A DNA stretch of 64,000 nucleotides from Phocoena phocoena (Eukaryota; Chordata; Mammalia; Artiodactyla; Phocoenidae): positions 42,798,879 through 42,862,878 of the forward strand of contig NC_089238.1 of NCBI RefSeq assembly GCF_963924675.1. The letters run 5' to 3'. Shown here piece by piece: positions 34,846 to 46,589 of this stretch. The notes under the pieces are model-generated. The model searched no databases. It had not been told where the DNA came from and worked only from the letters and a program-made list of their open reading frames with translations. Numbering within the stretch: the first letter of the stretch is position 1; each line of letters begins with the position of its first letter. The position numbers were made by a program, and so were the translations under genes.

Positions 34846-35879
34846 TAGACTACAGGACTGATTATCCAGGGAAAAGTATTCTTTATAGTGAAGTGGGTAA
34901 AAAGGTAGGGCTTCTGAAATGACATCAGTGGTGACAATTGGTGCAAAGTATTGCTTTTGTCCCTAAATAGTTAAATATTTGTGAAAACCCAGGCCTGACC
35001 CTTAGATAGGCCATTCTAATTTGAAACAGAGTAGTCAATAATTTCCCAAAGAAAGCTGTTTAAAAAAATACAGATTAGAGGGTCCATTTGAATGATACTG
35101 AAATGCATTTGTTAAACTGCTGTGTGTAAAATAAGGAAAGAAGGAAAACACAAAAACAAAAATCTTTTGTTTTTGCTGGCATTGGTTTATATATCAAACC
35201 ACTTCCCCCATCACTGTATCAAAAATCAAAATGGAGAAAACATTTTTATCTTTCATTTTTTATTAAAAATACTGTTAGGACTCTAATGTTGTCAGAATGT
35301 TTAATTTTTAATTTGCATTTCATTTATCTCTCCCATTGATGTAATTGGTGCTCACTCACCCCAGGATACAGGTTAATAACCTCCTAACCTAAGAAAAAAA
35401 GAATGATAAAAAGAACACCCCATGGTTTAGGTTACCATTTAAGTCACTGTCTCTTTTTCAAAAATAACCTATTTCTTGCCCTTTCTGCCCATACCATTTT
35501 GCACTTTCCAAAGCTCTGTTGGCCATTAAAAAATTAATTACTTCAAGGCATTATTTTCAAAAGAATTATAAATAAATTACTTTAAAACCTTGGTTTACAC
35601 CATAATGGTAAGAAGATATTTATATTTCATGTATCTGTATTAAAATTAGTGCATTGTTTGTGATTTGCAGTATACACTAAGGTATTTTTCTTATTCATAT
35701 CTTAAGAGCAGTGTTAATGTGCTTCTGAAGCACATAAGCCAATTAATCTTGTAGAAAGTTATATAAAGACAATAACAGAGTTTTAAGAAATGTGCAAAAG
35801 TTGTAGGTCAAAAAGTATGCCAAACCAATGTAGCTCCCCTCATTAAGTGTTATAAATAAAAATTTTAGTGTAAAAGCTA
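34846..35879. other. About 1 kb with no gene or repeat recognised
   Basis: AT-rich and apparently free of transposons. Confidence 0.45.
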
Positions 35880-35960
35880 ACATTTCTGTGTCAGCAGCAC
35901 TTAGCACAGTGCTTTGCACATTGTAGCATCAAATAAAAGCTTTTTGAATGAATGGATGGA
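35880..35960 (+). repeat. L2 LINE tail
   Basis: 'agcacttagcacagtgcttt' followed by 'aataaaagctttttgaatga' is the sense 3' end of L2. Confidence 0.6.
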
Positions 35961-35962
35961 TA

Positions 35963-36379
35963 TGTGATAGTTAATTTTATGTGTCAATTTCGCTAGGCTG
36001 TGGTACACAGATACTTGGTCAAACATTATTCTAGATGTTTATGTAAAGGTATTTTTTAGATGAGATTAACATTTAAATCGGTAGACTTTGAGTAAAGCAG
36101 ATTACCCTCCATAATATGGGTGGGCCTCATCCAATCAGTTGAAAGCTTTAATAGAAAAGGACTGATTTCCCTTGAGAAGAAGAAATTCTGCCTCTGGACT
36201 TGAGATGAAATAGGAACTTCTTGAGTCTCTTATCTGTTACCCTGTCTTGCAGATTGGGGATTTGTCAGCCTGTATAATCAAATGAACCAATTCCTTAAAA
36301 TCTGTCTATCTATCTACAAACACACACACATACACATGTCCTGTTGGTTCCTTTTCTCCGGAGAACCCTGAGTAATACT
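35963..36379 (+). repeat. Old LTR- or transposon-like repeat, class not assigned
   Basis: Starts 'tgtgatagttaattttatgt' and ends 'gagaaccctgagtaatac'. Internal blocks 'tggtcaaacattattctaga', 'gagtaaagcagattaccctc' and 'gtgggcctcatccaatcagt' mark a common old mammalian repeat. A short CA-rich run is near 36318-36336. I do not fix its class. Confidence 0.55.
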
Positions 36380-38224
36380 GGATGAAAGCCATTAGATAAA
36401 TACATTAAGATATGTGCAATCATATTAGAGTTGTGAAGGTAAAAAATGTATGCTCCCAAAATCTTGTGTTGAGATGAACATCAACTTGGTTATTACCACT
36501 GACATTTTTTGAAATGAATTTGCCTGTGGTGAAATTCTTTTTCATTTCTTTATCAAAGCCTGCTGATGCTCTTCTTCTTCCTTTTTCTCTCCAGAGACCC
36601 TTTGGGTTTACACTGACTTGTCTTTTTAAAGGTGTTGGTGTTCACCCTCCTATCAGAATTTGATTTGAGTCTAAGGACATAGGAATTTCTCTCAGCATTG
36701 GGTACATTCTTTCCCTGGGTTTTTCATTGAGTAGAATTGGATACTTTGGAGAAATCATTTAGCCTCAGTCCTGTTAAATGATGATCTCTAAAATGTGTTA
36801 AAGCTTTAGAAGTTGCCAATACCACTAATTTATTCAATTATCTTTAAAGAGGAATTACTAGGTCTTTGTGGAACGCAGCTTAACACTTAATTTATTTGTG
36901 AAAACTATCACGGCAACAGTAATTCTTTTGGCATTTGTTACTTTGTGTTCTAGCTGTCTGTGTGGGATTATAAATTAGACAAATAGAGAAAGTGAACTAA
37001 ATCTTGTGTCCATTTAACAGGCATCCATGATTATAGAATAAGGGAATGTAGATGGCACAATAACAGAATTGTGCCCACTAGAGGGCAGAAACACAGAAAG
37101 CAGCCTTGTGGGAGTTGTAGAACAACATTCAGGAGAGATACTTCACTGGTATTACTGCCCATGTGCCACTCACCCAAACCCACTGTAAGGCAAGGATGTA
37201 GATACAAGTAAGGGTGAAGATTTAGGGCCAGTCATTGTGTATACTTTACATGGTATGTTATGTAACTTTATTTTTAAATTTAAAAAACTTTACAATATAT
37301 TGGGCAAATCCAAAGGAATCTTTGTTCAGGGGATTTCCTTTTAGTCCAGTAAAGCTTGATCTATATAGATTAGTGTTCCATTGGATGGATAATTAATAAG
37401 GATATTAATTAAAGCGTTGATGAAAAGGTCCTTTTCCATATAAGCTACTGTGGTTTCCCGTGCCTAATTTGATTAAATGTTTCAAGGAGGTGAAACCTTC
37501 CCATTGGGAGTTATACATGTTAACTTAATTCTTTGAGCTAGTTGTTTCTCCTGATGTGACATCTTTACAGTGTTCTCTCAGTTGAGGGATTATTGATCAG
37601 TTTGCCAGCATTATAGATTTTCATTCAGCAACAGTGCATCCAAAACAAATGCAGAGTGGTCTTTTACAGAAACGCCTGTCCCATAAAAATTTTAAGAACT
37701 GGAGCAATGACTATCTGTTTTGATTATTTTAAGTGCTGTCGTTTTTGGCAGTCTGGTACAGGAGATGACCTCTTTGAGCCCTTTTCAGTAGTGTGATTTT
37801 AAGATTTGTTGCTGGAAAAACTTACCAAATCTCTTGCAGAAATAGATCAACAAGGGACTCATAAGTGTTCGTTGTTTTACGTTTGAGAGTCTTTCGCTGC
37901 TCTGAGGATAAAGACTGGCTCATTGCTGGGGATGAAAGGGTTTCAAGGCAGGCCAAATGATAACCAGCTGGCTTAAAGTAAAGTTTATATTCTAAGGCTT
38001 TGTTTTATACCCCCCCAAAGATTTTATGTTTACAAAAGCATTCAGAATGAATTTGCCATTAGTGCATGTTGGTATCCTCTTAAGTCTTATCACATAGGAA
38101 ACTGGAGTTTAGGAAGACAAAAGGAGGGAGGTATAACACAGGAAATGGGAATGAGAATCGAAGAAATTTTACAGGAATGAAAACAATTGTGGACCTAATG
38201 TGTTTGGAAACACTGGAGGCTAGT
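36380..38224. other. About 1.8 kb with no gene or repeat recognised
   Basis: No transposon and no long frame recognised. One of the repeat-poor blocks. Confidence 0.5.
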
Positions 38225-38471
38225 GAAAATTCCACCTTTTTTTTTTTTTCTGTGTTGTTTTTTTTTTTGCGGTATGCGGGCCTCTCACTGCTGTGGCCTC
38301 TCCCGTTGCGGAGCACAGGCTCCGGACGCGCAGGCCCAGCAGCCATGGCTCACGGGCCCAGCCACTCCGCGGCATGTGGGATCTTCCCGGACCGGGGCAC
38401 AAACCCGTGTCCCCTGCATCGGCAGGTGCACTCTCAACCACCGCGCCACCAGGGAAGCCCGAAAATTCCAC
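38225..38471 (-). mobile_element. CHR SINE with 11-bp target-site duplication
   Basis: Body 38236-38460, minus orientation. The tail is two T runs split by 'ctgtgttg'. Flanking 'gaaaattccac' is at 38225-38235 and 38461-38471. Frames at 38080-38675 on both strands are SINE read-through. Confidence 0.96.
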
Positions 38472-38522
38472 TTTTTCAGTAACCTAAACAAAAATCAGAG
38501 ATCGTTTGACTCTCCTATACCC

Positions 38523-38940
38523 TTTTTTTTTTTTTTTTACATTAGTAACTTTTTAATAAAGAAAAATGTTGTGCTTCAGAGGGGGAAACATAACCTGAAC
38601 AATATGGTTTGTGCACAGTTCTTCAGACATCATGATCTGGGATATTTAGCTGAGGATCAACATTGCAACAGTTGAGCGAGCAGCTATAACTCTTAATTTC
38701 TAGGCAAAGACAAGGATTGCTGTTGTTTCTTTTGGGGAGGGATGTATCTACTGAGATATAAGGTCAGTCCCATTTTCATGAGGAAGTTTCACTTTGATAT
38801 TTACTTTTTGCCCCATCAAGATTCTGAACAGAATGCCAGGGCAAACCTTGCTTCATTGTGAATGTTCGCTGCAACCTCTTGAGCATACGTGAAATAGACA
38901 CTGTGGCTTTGAGGCAGGGGCAGAATCAGGATTAGTGGGG
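38523..38940 (-). pseudogene. Possible retrocopy 3' end of an unidentified transcript
   Basis: Read on the minus strand the segment ends in ATTAAA (38557-38552), then 14 bases, then an A tail of about 16 (38538-38523). That arrangement is typical of a reverse-transcribed polyadenylated RNA. It does not match any L1 or SINE 3' end I know. I do not recognise the parent. The upstream limit is arbitrary and no target-site duplication was found. Confidence 0.4.
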
Positions 38941-41527
38941 CTTATATGATTTTAGAGCCCTCTTTTAAGAAAACATAACATGGTGGATACAAAACTAAGT
39001 ATGAAAATAAATATTTAGATTGAAAAAAGAAGACAAAATTACAAAGCTTAAAAAGTGGACAAATAGAACAAAACTCACATGATCCAGGAAAATTATATAT
39101 CATTTGTATTAATTAACTGCCCAACACAGCTCTGTGATACTTTTTTCCTTATAGTTTTTGACTGCATAGTCTTGACAGTGATTATTTTTATTTTCCCCCC
39201 AACTTTACTAAGATATAATTAATACATAATATTGTAAAGTTTAGGGTGTTCAACATGATTTAATACATGTATTTGATAGTGATTTTTAAATAATTTTGCT
39301 TTCTATTGAGAGGACAGAAAGATAACTCAGTCTTTTTTTTTTTTTTAGCATGGTTGATTGACAATTTTTTAAAAAAATTGTTGATCTTAGAAAAGTTTAT
39401 TTTAGTGTCCTTACTCTTTATTGGTAATGCCATGTAATATTTTAAGAATGTTTATAATTCAAATTTAGGAAAATTGTCCCCATACGTATGGGTTATGAGA
39501 TTTGAAGGCATTTCTTGGACAGTGAACAGTCTTGGTCTTTGAATTGACAACACTCGTTGTGGATATCCTTGTGCATTGTAAGGTTTGTTATTTCATCAAT
39601 ATCAGAGCTTCCTAAGGAATCAGGAAGACACTTAATCTTTCCCCAAAGTGTTCATTTGAGTTCCTCCTCTTTATCAATTTAGTGATCAAACAATCCAAGA
39701 ATGTATTCATTTTGACTAGGCAACATTTATTTCTTCCTGTAATGAATTACTGCTTTTGGTATGATTTAAACATTTTTGATACAGTTCTTTTCTTGATGTC
39801 AGAGTAATTTCTATTGATTTCAACTCTCATCTTTACCTCTTTTGTTAAATATTCCATTATATTTATCTGAATTTTCAGCTCTTTAATAAATAAATTTAAA
39901 GAAGCCCAAAGAAGATATCCTTAACATTCATCTAAATCAGGGGTCTGTAATTTCTTCCTATTTATTAAAATCTTATAAGACATCTTTCTAAATTATGGTT
40001 AAAATGGTATTTTCAAGCTTTCCTATTAAAGAGAAGAAAGATATGTATGATGTGTTTCAAATTGTACACACTGTATCATTTCTGACAGGAGAGAGCTTCT
40101 ATTTTGACTGTGCATTGATGAGAATTGAATCCTCTGTTTGCAATTTTATACATCTAATGATTGGAAGAATTTTTTACAGACTAGCTTCTGGCTTCATACC
40201 TTTCAAACCTTGTCATGTCACGATACAACTCCTGACCCTGCTCCTTTATGTAGCTGGGTGAGTGGGCACAGTGGGAAGTAAGGAGTATTCCTGGAAGCCA
40301 TTCCTCTGGGAAGATGAGCGAGTATACATGGAAGGGACAGCAAAACACATCCTATAGCCCATAAACCCCAAATCAGTGTGTTCCTAACTCCTTTACTAAA
40401 CATCAAAAATGCCTACAGTCACTCTAATGCCATCTGACGCAAGGGGAGTGTGACAGGGAAGTCGGAGTGGAAAGAGACAGTGTCTTAACTGATTATGGTT
40501 AAAAAATAGCTTGGCTTTGAAAATTTTATAAAAACATATTTTAAGGCCTGTCCAGAGCTTTGAAAGGGGCCTGTACAAGTGAGAGGCCCTAAAGCTGAAA
40601 CTTTATTAGCTTCACAGTAAAGATGCCTTAGCTGTAAAGATAAAACACAATTTTATACGTTCTATTGAGGTATTCTCTTGGTCATTGATATGTCTTTCTG
40701 GGTCATACATTTTTCATATGTTACCTATGTTAATTTTTGCATTTAAATATTTTCAAGAATACTTACCTCTTTCTGTTTTTTTGGTGTTTTTTTTTCCTTT
40801 TTCGGTTCCCTTTATTCATATGTTTATCTTGAAGGAGACATCTCTCTGAGCCTCATGTACTTAATGTGATTTTAACTTGAGTGTGAAGCCAAGTATTTTC
40901 CATGTCCTTCATAGTTAAACTTGAAAATGGTTCATTTGGTTGAGTTTCAGAGGCTCCCTTGAAGCTACCTTAAGCATCATAGACATTGTTTTTTGCTGAT
41001 TTTCATGTGAAGTTTAAAGATACTTCTTCAAGATTAATTCTGTGTTGAATTTTTGATTACAGCTATTAACAAGTTAGATGTACAAATGGCTAGCCCCCAT
41101 TGTGTATGAGGATATGACAACTGGGATGATGGTCCTTCATCAAAGATTCGCCACATAATTATAAACAAATGGTCTGCCTCTGTGAACTATGTGATTGTGA
41201 CTATAAAGGCGTGTTGTAAAGAATCTTCTAGGGGTGATATGAGGGTACCAGGAGAGGTTATAAAAGTACCAGAGATGGAGATTTATGACACTACTAGCGA
41301 GCGAAAGCCACAAACTTCAGAGAGCCCTTGGCTGCCTATTCCTTGGCCTTTTGGTCTATACTTTTGTGATATGACTCCCCAAGTTTTCACACTAAGCTAG
41401 ATGGCGGCTGGGAGTTACTTTCTTCACTAAAGAAAATGATATTTTTCTTAATGTAGTGAAGTTTCTCTTTATAGAGAAGTTTTTCATGTCTACTTGTCCA
41501 GGGAAATAATAGCCAAAGAGTTTTAAA
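38941..41527. other. Mostly unassigned; one short L1 fragment
   Basis: 39188-39275 ('aactttactaagatataatt') looks like the antisense tail of an old L1. A near-palindrome 'caattttttaaaaaaattg' is at 39362-39380. The remaining sequence shows nothing recognised; frames at 39995-40261 and 41182-41400 have no domain. Confidence 0.45.
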
Positions 41528-41741
41528 CAGATAATCCATGGGACTTCCCTGGTGGTCCAGTGGCTAGGGCTCCACGCTCCCAGTGCAGGGAGCCTGGGTT
41601 CGATCCCTCTTCAGGGAGCTAGATCCCACATGCTGCAACTAAAAGATTCCGCATGCTGCAACTAAAGATCTCGCATGCTCAACTAAGACCTGGTGCAGCC
41701 AAATAAATGAATAAATATTTTAAAAAACCCAGATAATCCAT
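41528..41741 (+). mobile_element. CHR-1-like SINE with 12-bp target-site duplication
   Basis: Body 41540-41729 in plus orientation: 'gggacttccctggtggtcca', 'gcctgggttcgatccctctt' (B-box region), and an A-rich tail 'aaataaatgaataaatattt'. Flanking 'cagataatccat' is at 41528-41539 and 41730-41741. Confidence 0.96.
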
Positions 41742-43839
41742 AACTAAGGAAAGCAATATCTGATTATTACAATTTTTTTTGTGGTTACCTTCTTAATTAA
41801 AAAACAAATTCTCTTATTTTCTAGGAAATTCATTGTAGTTCAGACGTGAGAAGCCAAGTGAACAGTGTCTATTTTCTCACTGTATTACTCTCATCTCTTT
41901 CTTTAGGTCAAGGTTAAGCAGGTCTAGAAAAACAGACATCTGTGTTTGTAATGCAATAAAGTGTAATGAGTGTGGTGACTTTTTCTAATTTACCTCAGCT
42001 GGATATGCAAATGAAACGATTAAACTTATAACCCATAACTCTATGGGGGAACTGATGGGTAATGAAAGTGCAGAGTATTTACTGTAGCTAATGGGAGAGT
42101 TGTTAGATGATAGGAATGTAATATGTTCTATTTGCATATGTACTAAAGAGTTAGTTAGCAGTATAAATGAGGATTTGGTTATTTAGGAATAAATATTATC
42201 GTGCTAAATCGTGGTTATTTAGCACAATTTAAATTTTAAAAAATCATTTTATGGTGTTTCAATTTAGTAACTACAGCTTGTTGTGTGTATTTAGAGGTCT
42301 ACTTTTATAAATGGGAAATGAGTAGTCTGGACATAACACATCTATGCAGTGTATCGTTCTTTATTTTTATGTAATAGTTTTCTGCAAGAAACTCAAATTC
42401 TTCACAATGATCAACTGGTTAGCACCATAACATTTGTTAGGAAGGCAAGGTTTGGGGTTATAATAATAACTTTTATAGATGTAAAAATTACACATGCAGT
42501 CATTTGTTCAAATTTTATCATTAAAGACACTGAGTGAAACTTAGGTATTTGGTCTGAGTCAATATGTAGACAAAACAGTGATTTTCTTCCTACAGCCAGT
42601 TATAAAGTTTTCTATTTTATAACCTTATATAATTTTTATAACAAATCTCCAGCCTTCAGGGATTACCGTCTCCCTTTATACCCAAATAACCTGCCCTCAT
42701 ATATTCTATAATTAGAGGTATAAATGAGTAAACAATTGCAAAACAGCGTGAAAAAGGTAACTCTATCATGTTAAGGAAGCAGAGAGAAGTCCCTCTTTGG
42801 ACTCAGCTTGAAAGGGGATTGCATAAGCCATTCACAAAAACGTGGTTAGAAGAGGCATTAGGGTTGATTTTTGTCCACCTTCCTCATAATGATGCATAGA
42901 TTGCTTTACTCTGTAACATCCTCCTTGGCCAGGGATCATCTGACTTAAACACTTGGAATGTCAGGAAGCTAGCAGGTGTATGAAACTGCTGATATGCAAG
43001 CATTTTTAACAAATACAATGGCAGCATCATATGGTTTATTTTTACATAGGAATATTATAAAAACGGTTCAGGAGAAGAGTTTTCAACTCTGGTACACTAT
43101 TCTGTTTCACATTTCCTCTGTGTTTTTTTTTTTTACTCTTGGTGAGTATTAAAAAAAGCAATTGAACACATTACTTCAAAATTATACCTTTTAAAAATCA
43201 TCTCTATTTCCAAATTAGGATTGTTTTTTGTCCCAATTTGCTTCAGTTTTGTTTATACTCTATTGATCTATATACTCTAGTGAAGATAAAATGAGGTAGT
43301 GGGATAGGATTCCACCACCAGTCTTCTCTGAATTTCCCTGAATAAGAACCATATTCTCTCAATAAAGCTGCGGGGGGGAAAAAGAGTTGTGTTCCTCCCT
43401 CTGTCTCTTTATTTTTCAAAGCAACTTTGCAAACACTGTAAGACAGCACCATAATATAAAGAAAGCTTCATGGATATGGAAAATAAGTCATCATTAAAAT
43501 AAAGTAGGATTTGCTTAAATCTTTTTTGAAAATGTTTTACACTCATCTGAGTAATAATTCAGTCAAGAATTGTCAATGTATGCTAAAACTATTGGGACAA
43601 AGTTTGATGAGGAACAGGATATTGACATGGTCTCAAACTCTCTTCCTACAAATTATAAAGGGAGAAAGAATAACTTTAGAGTGAAGAAACCTGACAGACA
43701 CCACTTTAACCAAGTCATCAAAGTTAATATTACCAACAATGGGACAAAGTGATAGTGTGTGCTTCCTGATATGTGATACACTTAGGACACCATATCAGTT
43801 CAATGGTATTCCTGCCAAAAATGTATTCCATATAACCTA
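41742..43839. other. About 2.1 kb with no gene or repeat recognised
   Basis: AT-rich. Contains a perfect hairpin at 42201-42225 (listed separately). Short frames at 42349-42537, 43243-43452 and 43570-43752 have no recognisable content. Confidence 0.45.
42201..42225. repeat. Perfect inverted repeat (hairpin)
   Basis: Arms 'gtgctaaat' (42201-42209) and 'atttagcac' (42217-42225) with a 7-base loop. The string 'ggttatttag' also occurs as a direct repeat at 42177-42186 and 42213-42222. Confidence 0.7.
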
Positions 43840-44110
43840 AATCTAATCTTGAGGAGGAAGCATCATCAAACTCAAACTGAGGGCCATGTTGCAAACTAAT
43901 TTCTCTATTATCTTAAAAAAATGTCTGTATCTAGACAAAGATGAATCTCCACATTAAAGGAGACTAGAGACGCACGGCAACCAAATATAATGTGTGAGGC
44001 CAGATTGCGTCTCATATTGAATGCTATACAGGATAGTAGTGAGACAATATGAGAAATATGAATATAGACTACTCAATAGATAATGATATTAATATTAAAT
44101 TTCTGACTTT
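43840..44110 (+). repeat. Possible old LINE 3' fragment
   Basis: 'actgagggccatgttgcaaa' with 'aaaggagactagagacgcac' and 'ggcaaccaaatataatgtgt' resembles a diverged L1M 3' end. It would be a plus-oriented exception among the L1s. Family uncertain. Confidence 0.35.
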
Positions 44111-44234
44111 GTATTTCCTAAGAACAAAGATGTTATCACTCTAAAATATTTAAGTGCTGAAGGGGCATGATGTCTACAACTTATTCTTAAATGGTTAAGA
44201 AAAAAAATTTATGGAAGTTCTTTATACTATTCTT

Positions 44235-44330
44235 ACAAACAAAATTTTTAAAATTAAAATCAATTAAATTTATTAAATTAAAATTAATTTTAATTAAAAA
44301 TTTAATTAAAAATTTAAATTTTAAACTAAG
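44235..44330. repeat. AT-only self-complementary tract
   Basis: Nearly pure A/T sequence made of interleaved 'aaattaaaatt' and 'aattttaattaaa' units that can pair with each other. The minus frame 44187-44426 is low-complexity. Confidence 0.75.
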
Positions 44331-45095
44331 AAAATTTTCAGAATAAAATGTTTTAAGGTGTTCTCCATAAAAAAAAAAATCTACAGATTTGCTGGAGCTT
44401 CCCACTTTGATTTCATATAGGCTCATATAAGCATATTAATTGTTTTAAACAATTAGTATATTAGCTGCTCTAAGAAAGCATGGTAACACATAAAAAAATG
44501 CTACCATATATTACCAAGGCCAGGGCACTTTTTTATACTGTTTTATTGATTCTAAGATCATACTTTAACCTTTCAGAAATCAAGATCAATCTTATAATTG
44601 ATGGTGTGTACCATAGTTTGTAGCTTTCTTTTTTTCTTTCCTGGTGTTACATAGAATAATGATTTGAGGAAGGTCAGATCTGATAAAATACGGTAGTTGG
44701 TGGTCCAGTAGATCCTGGGTTAATTTAAAAGAAGACAGTAAGTTGGCAGGTTTTATTTTGTTTGTGAAATCCTTGAGAGATCCTATCCCCTGTGTAGTAC
44801 CTCAGGCTTCTCAAAGAATTATATATGTATTATACATATCATTCTAGGACTAAGAGTGATACATATATAACAAAGTCCTTAACTAAGCACAACATCTCAG
44901 TTTTCTGATTTCAGCCCCTCCAACACAGCATCCTACTTATCCTCCATAACATGAGGGGGACATGGAGGTGAGGGTGGGGAAAGAACATTATCAGAAGAGA
45001 CAAGATCATTTTGAAATTGCGAAGGTTTGTACACTTTCCCAGTGAACTCCTGGCTTCTTGTGACTTACTAAACATAACCCCTAAAGAGTCTAGCT
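44331..45095. other. No gene or repeat recognised
   Basis: Unassigned AT-rich sequence. Confidence 0.45.
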
Positions 45096-45329
45096 TACTA
45101 AAAAATTTTTTTTTTTTTTTTTTTTCGGTACGCGGGCCTCTCACTGTTGTGGCCTCTCCCGCTGAGGAGCACAGGCTCTGGACGCGCAGGCTCAGTGGCC
45201 ATGGCTCACGGGCCCAGCTGCCCCGCGGCATGTGGGATCTTCCCGGACCGGGGCACGAACCCATGTTCCCTGCATCGGCAGGCAGACTCTCAACCACTGC
45301 ACCACCAGAGAAGCCCTACTAAAAATTTT
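45096..45329 (-). mobile_element. CHR SINE with target-site duplication
   Basis: Body about 45110-45316, minus orientation. Long T run, 'cggtacgcgggcctctcact', ending 'accagagaagccc'. Flanks 'tactaaaaaatttt' (45096-45109) and 'tactaaaaatttt' (45317-45329) differ by one A. Confidence 0.95.
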
Positions 45330-45392
45330 GGTGCTTGTGTCCTTCCTGCAAGTCCAGGTTCAATAGATCAGAGACTGTACACATTATCTAGG

Positions 45393-45596
45393 GGCAGTGG
45401 TTCTCAACATGTGGTCCCCAGACGGGCAACATCACCATCATTTGGGAACTTGTTAGATAAGCAAGTTCTTAGGACCTCCCTATCCCCTCCCCCCAGACCT
45501 ACAGAATCAGGAACTCTGGGACTGGAACCCAGTCATCTGTGTTTTCACAGGTCCTCCTGGGGATTCTGATGCACGTTAGACAAAGTTTGAGAACCA
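45393..45596. mobile_element. MER5-like hAT element
   Basis: Starts 'cagtggttctcaac' and ends 'tttgagaaccagtg', the inverted termini of a non-autonomous Charlie/hAT element. Internal 'acctacagaatcaggaactc' and 'cctcctggggattctgatgc' fit MER5. Flanks 'atctaggg' and 'atctggga' could be a decayed 8-bp target duplication. Confidence 0.8.
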
Positions 45597-45895
45597 GTGA
45601 TCTGGGAAAATGAGAAACACAAAGGGAAACAGGTTGTCACGGGTGATTGTTTTTAATAGAGAAGGAAATATGAATATGAGAAAGATCATAAGACTGTTTA
45701 TTTCTAAGCAGCAATGACCCTAGGCCCCCTTTATGCTTAATATGTGGCCCAGGACATATACTTACTCTAGGAGGAGGAATAATCTGCACTTGTTTGCTTG
45801 AGTTCATAGCACATCACAGGTGCTTCACTGAGGTGAGAACAGTGGTAGGTGTCTCAGGAAACACTCGCCATTGTGTGTGATCCCAGCGTGTGCTG

Positions 45896-46109
45896 GTCAT
45901 CAGTATTTTCGCGGGCCTTTCACTGTTGTGGCCTCTCCCGTTGCGGAGCACAGGCTCCGGACGCGCAGGCTCAGCGGCCATGGATCACGGGCCCAGCAGC
46001 TCCGTGGCATGTGGGATCTTCCCGGACTGGGGCACAAACCCACATCCCCTGCATCGCAGGCGGACTCCCAGCCACTGCACCACCAGGGAAGCCCAGTCAT
46101 CAGTATTTT
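45896..46109 (-). mobile_element. CHR SINE lacking its A tail, 14-bp target-site duplication
   Basis: Body about 45910-46095, minus orientation. Perfect flanks 'gtcatcagtatttt' at 45896-45909 and 46096-46109. Unlike the other copies it has no T run and no 'ttgcggtacg' terminus; the body starts directly at 'cgcgggcctttcactg' after the duplication. Confidence 0.95.
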
Positions 46110-46180
46110 GAAGTAGCTCTTTTAAGTTTTTTACCGTTTTCATTGTAACTATCACTTTTTTGGGGTGGTTTGTTTGTTCT

Positions 46181-46453
46181 TTTATTTATTTTCTTTTTAA
46201 AAATCTTTTATTAGCATATAGCTGATTTACAATGTTGTGTTTCTGCAGTACAACAAAGTGTATCAATTATATATATACATATATCCACTCTTTTATAGAT
46301 TCTTTTCCCATGTACGTCATTACAGAGTATTGAGAAGAGTTCCCTGTACTATACAGCAGGTCCTTCTTAGTTATCTATTTTATATATAGTAGTGTGTATT
46401 TGTCGATCCCAGTCTCCCAATTTATCCCTCCCACCATGATTTATTTATTTTCT
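46181..46453 (-). mobile_element. Short LINE-1 with 14-bp target-site duplication
   Basis: Body about 46195-46439: an L1 3' end, antisense ('tattagcatatagctgattt', 'tcccatgtacgtcattacag'). Flanking 'tttatttattttct' is at 46181-46194 and 46440-46453. Strongly 5'-truncated. Confidence 0.88.
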
Positions 46454-46589
46454 GTGGTGTAGAGATGTTGTGCATTATATAAGCTTAGTAGGTTTGATCT
46501 ATTAGTGGTTTGGGGTTTTGTTTTTTCAAAAAGGAGAAAATTTTATGCTATGCAAATGAGTTGGTTACAAGAACTCTCATGAGAGTTTA

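Noticed and set aside
42003..46562. Octamer-like motifs (ATGCAAAT at about 42007 and TATGCAAAT near 46550) as regulatory sites
   Set aside because: Eight-base motifs occur by chance in AT-rich DNA at this scale and there is no supporting context.
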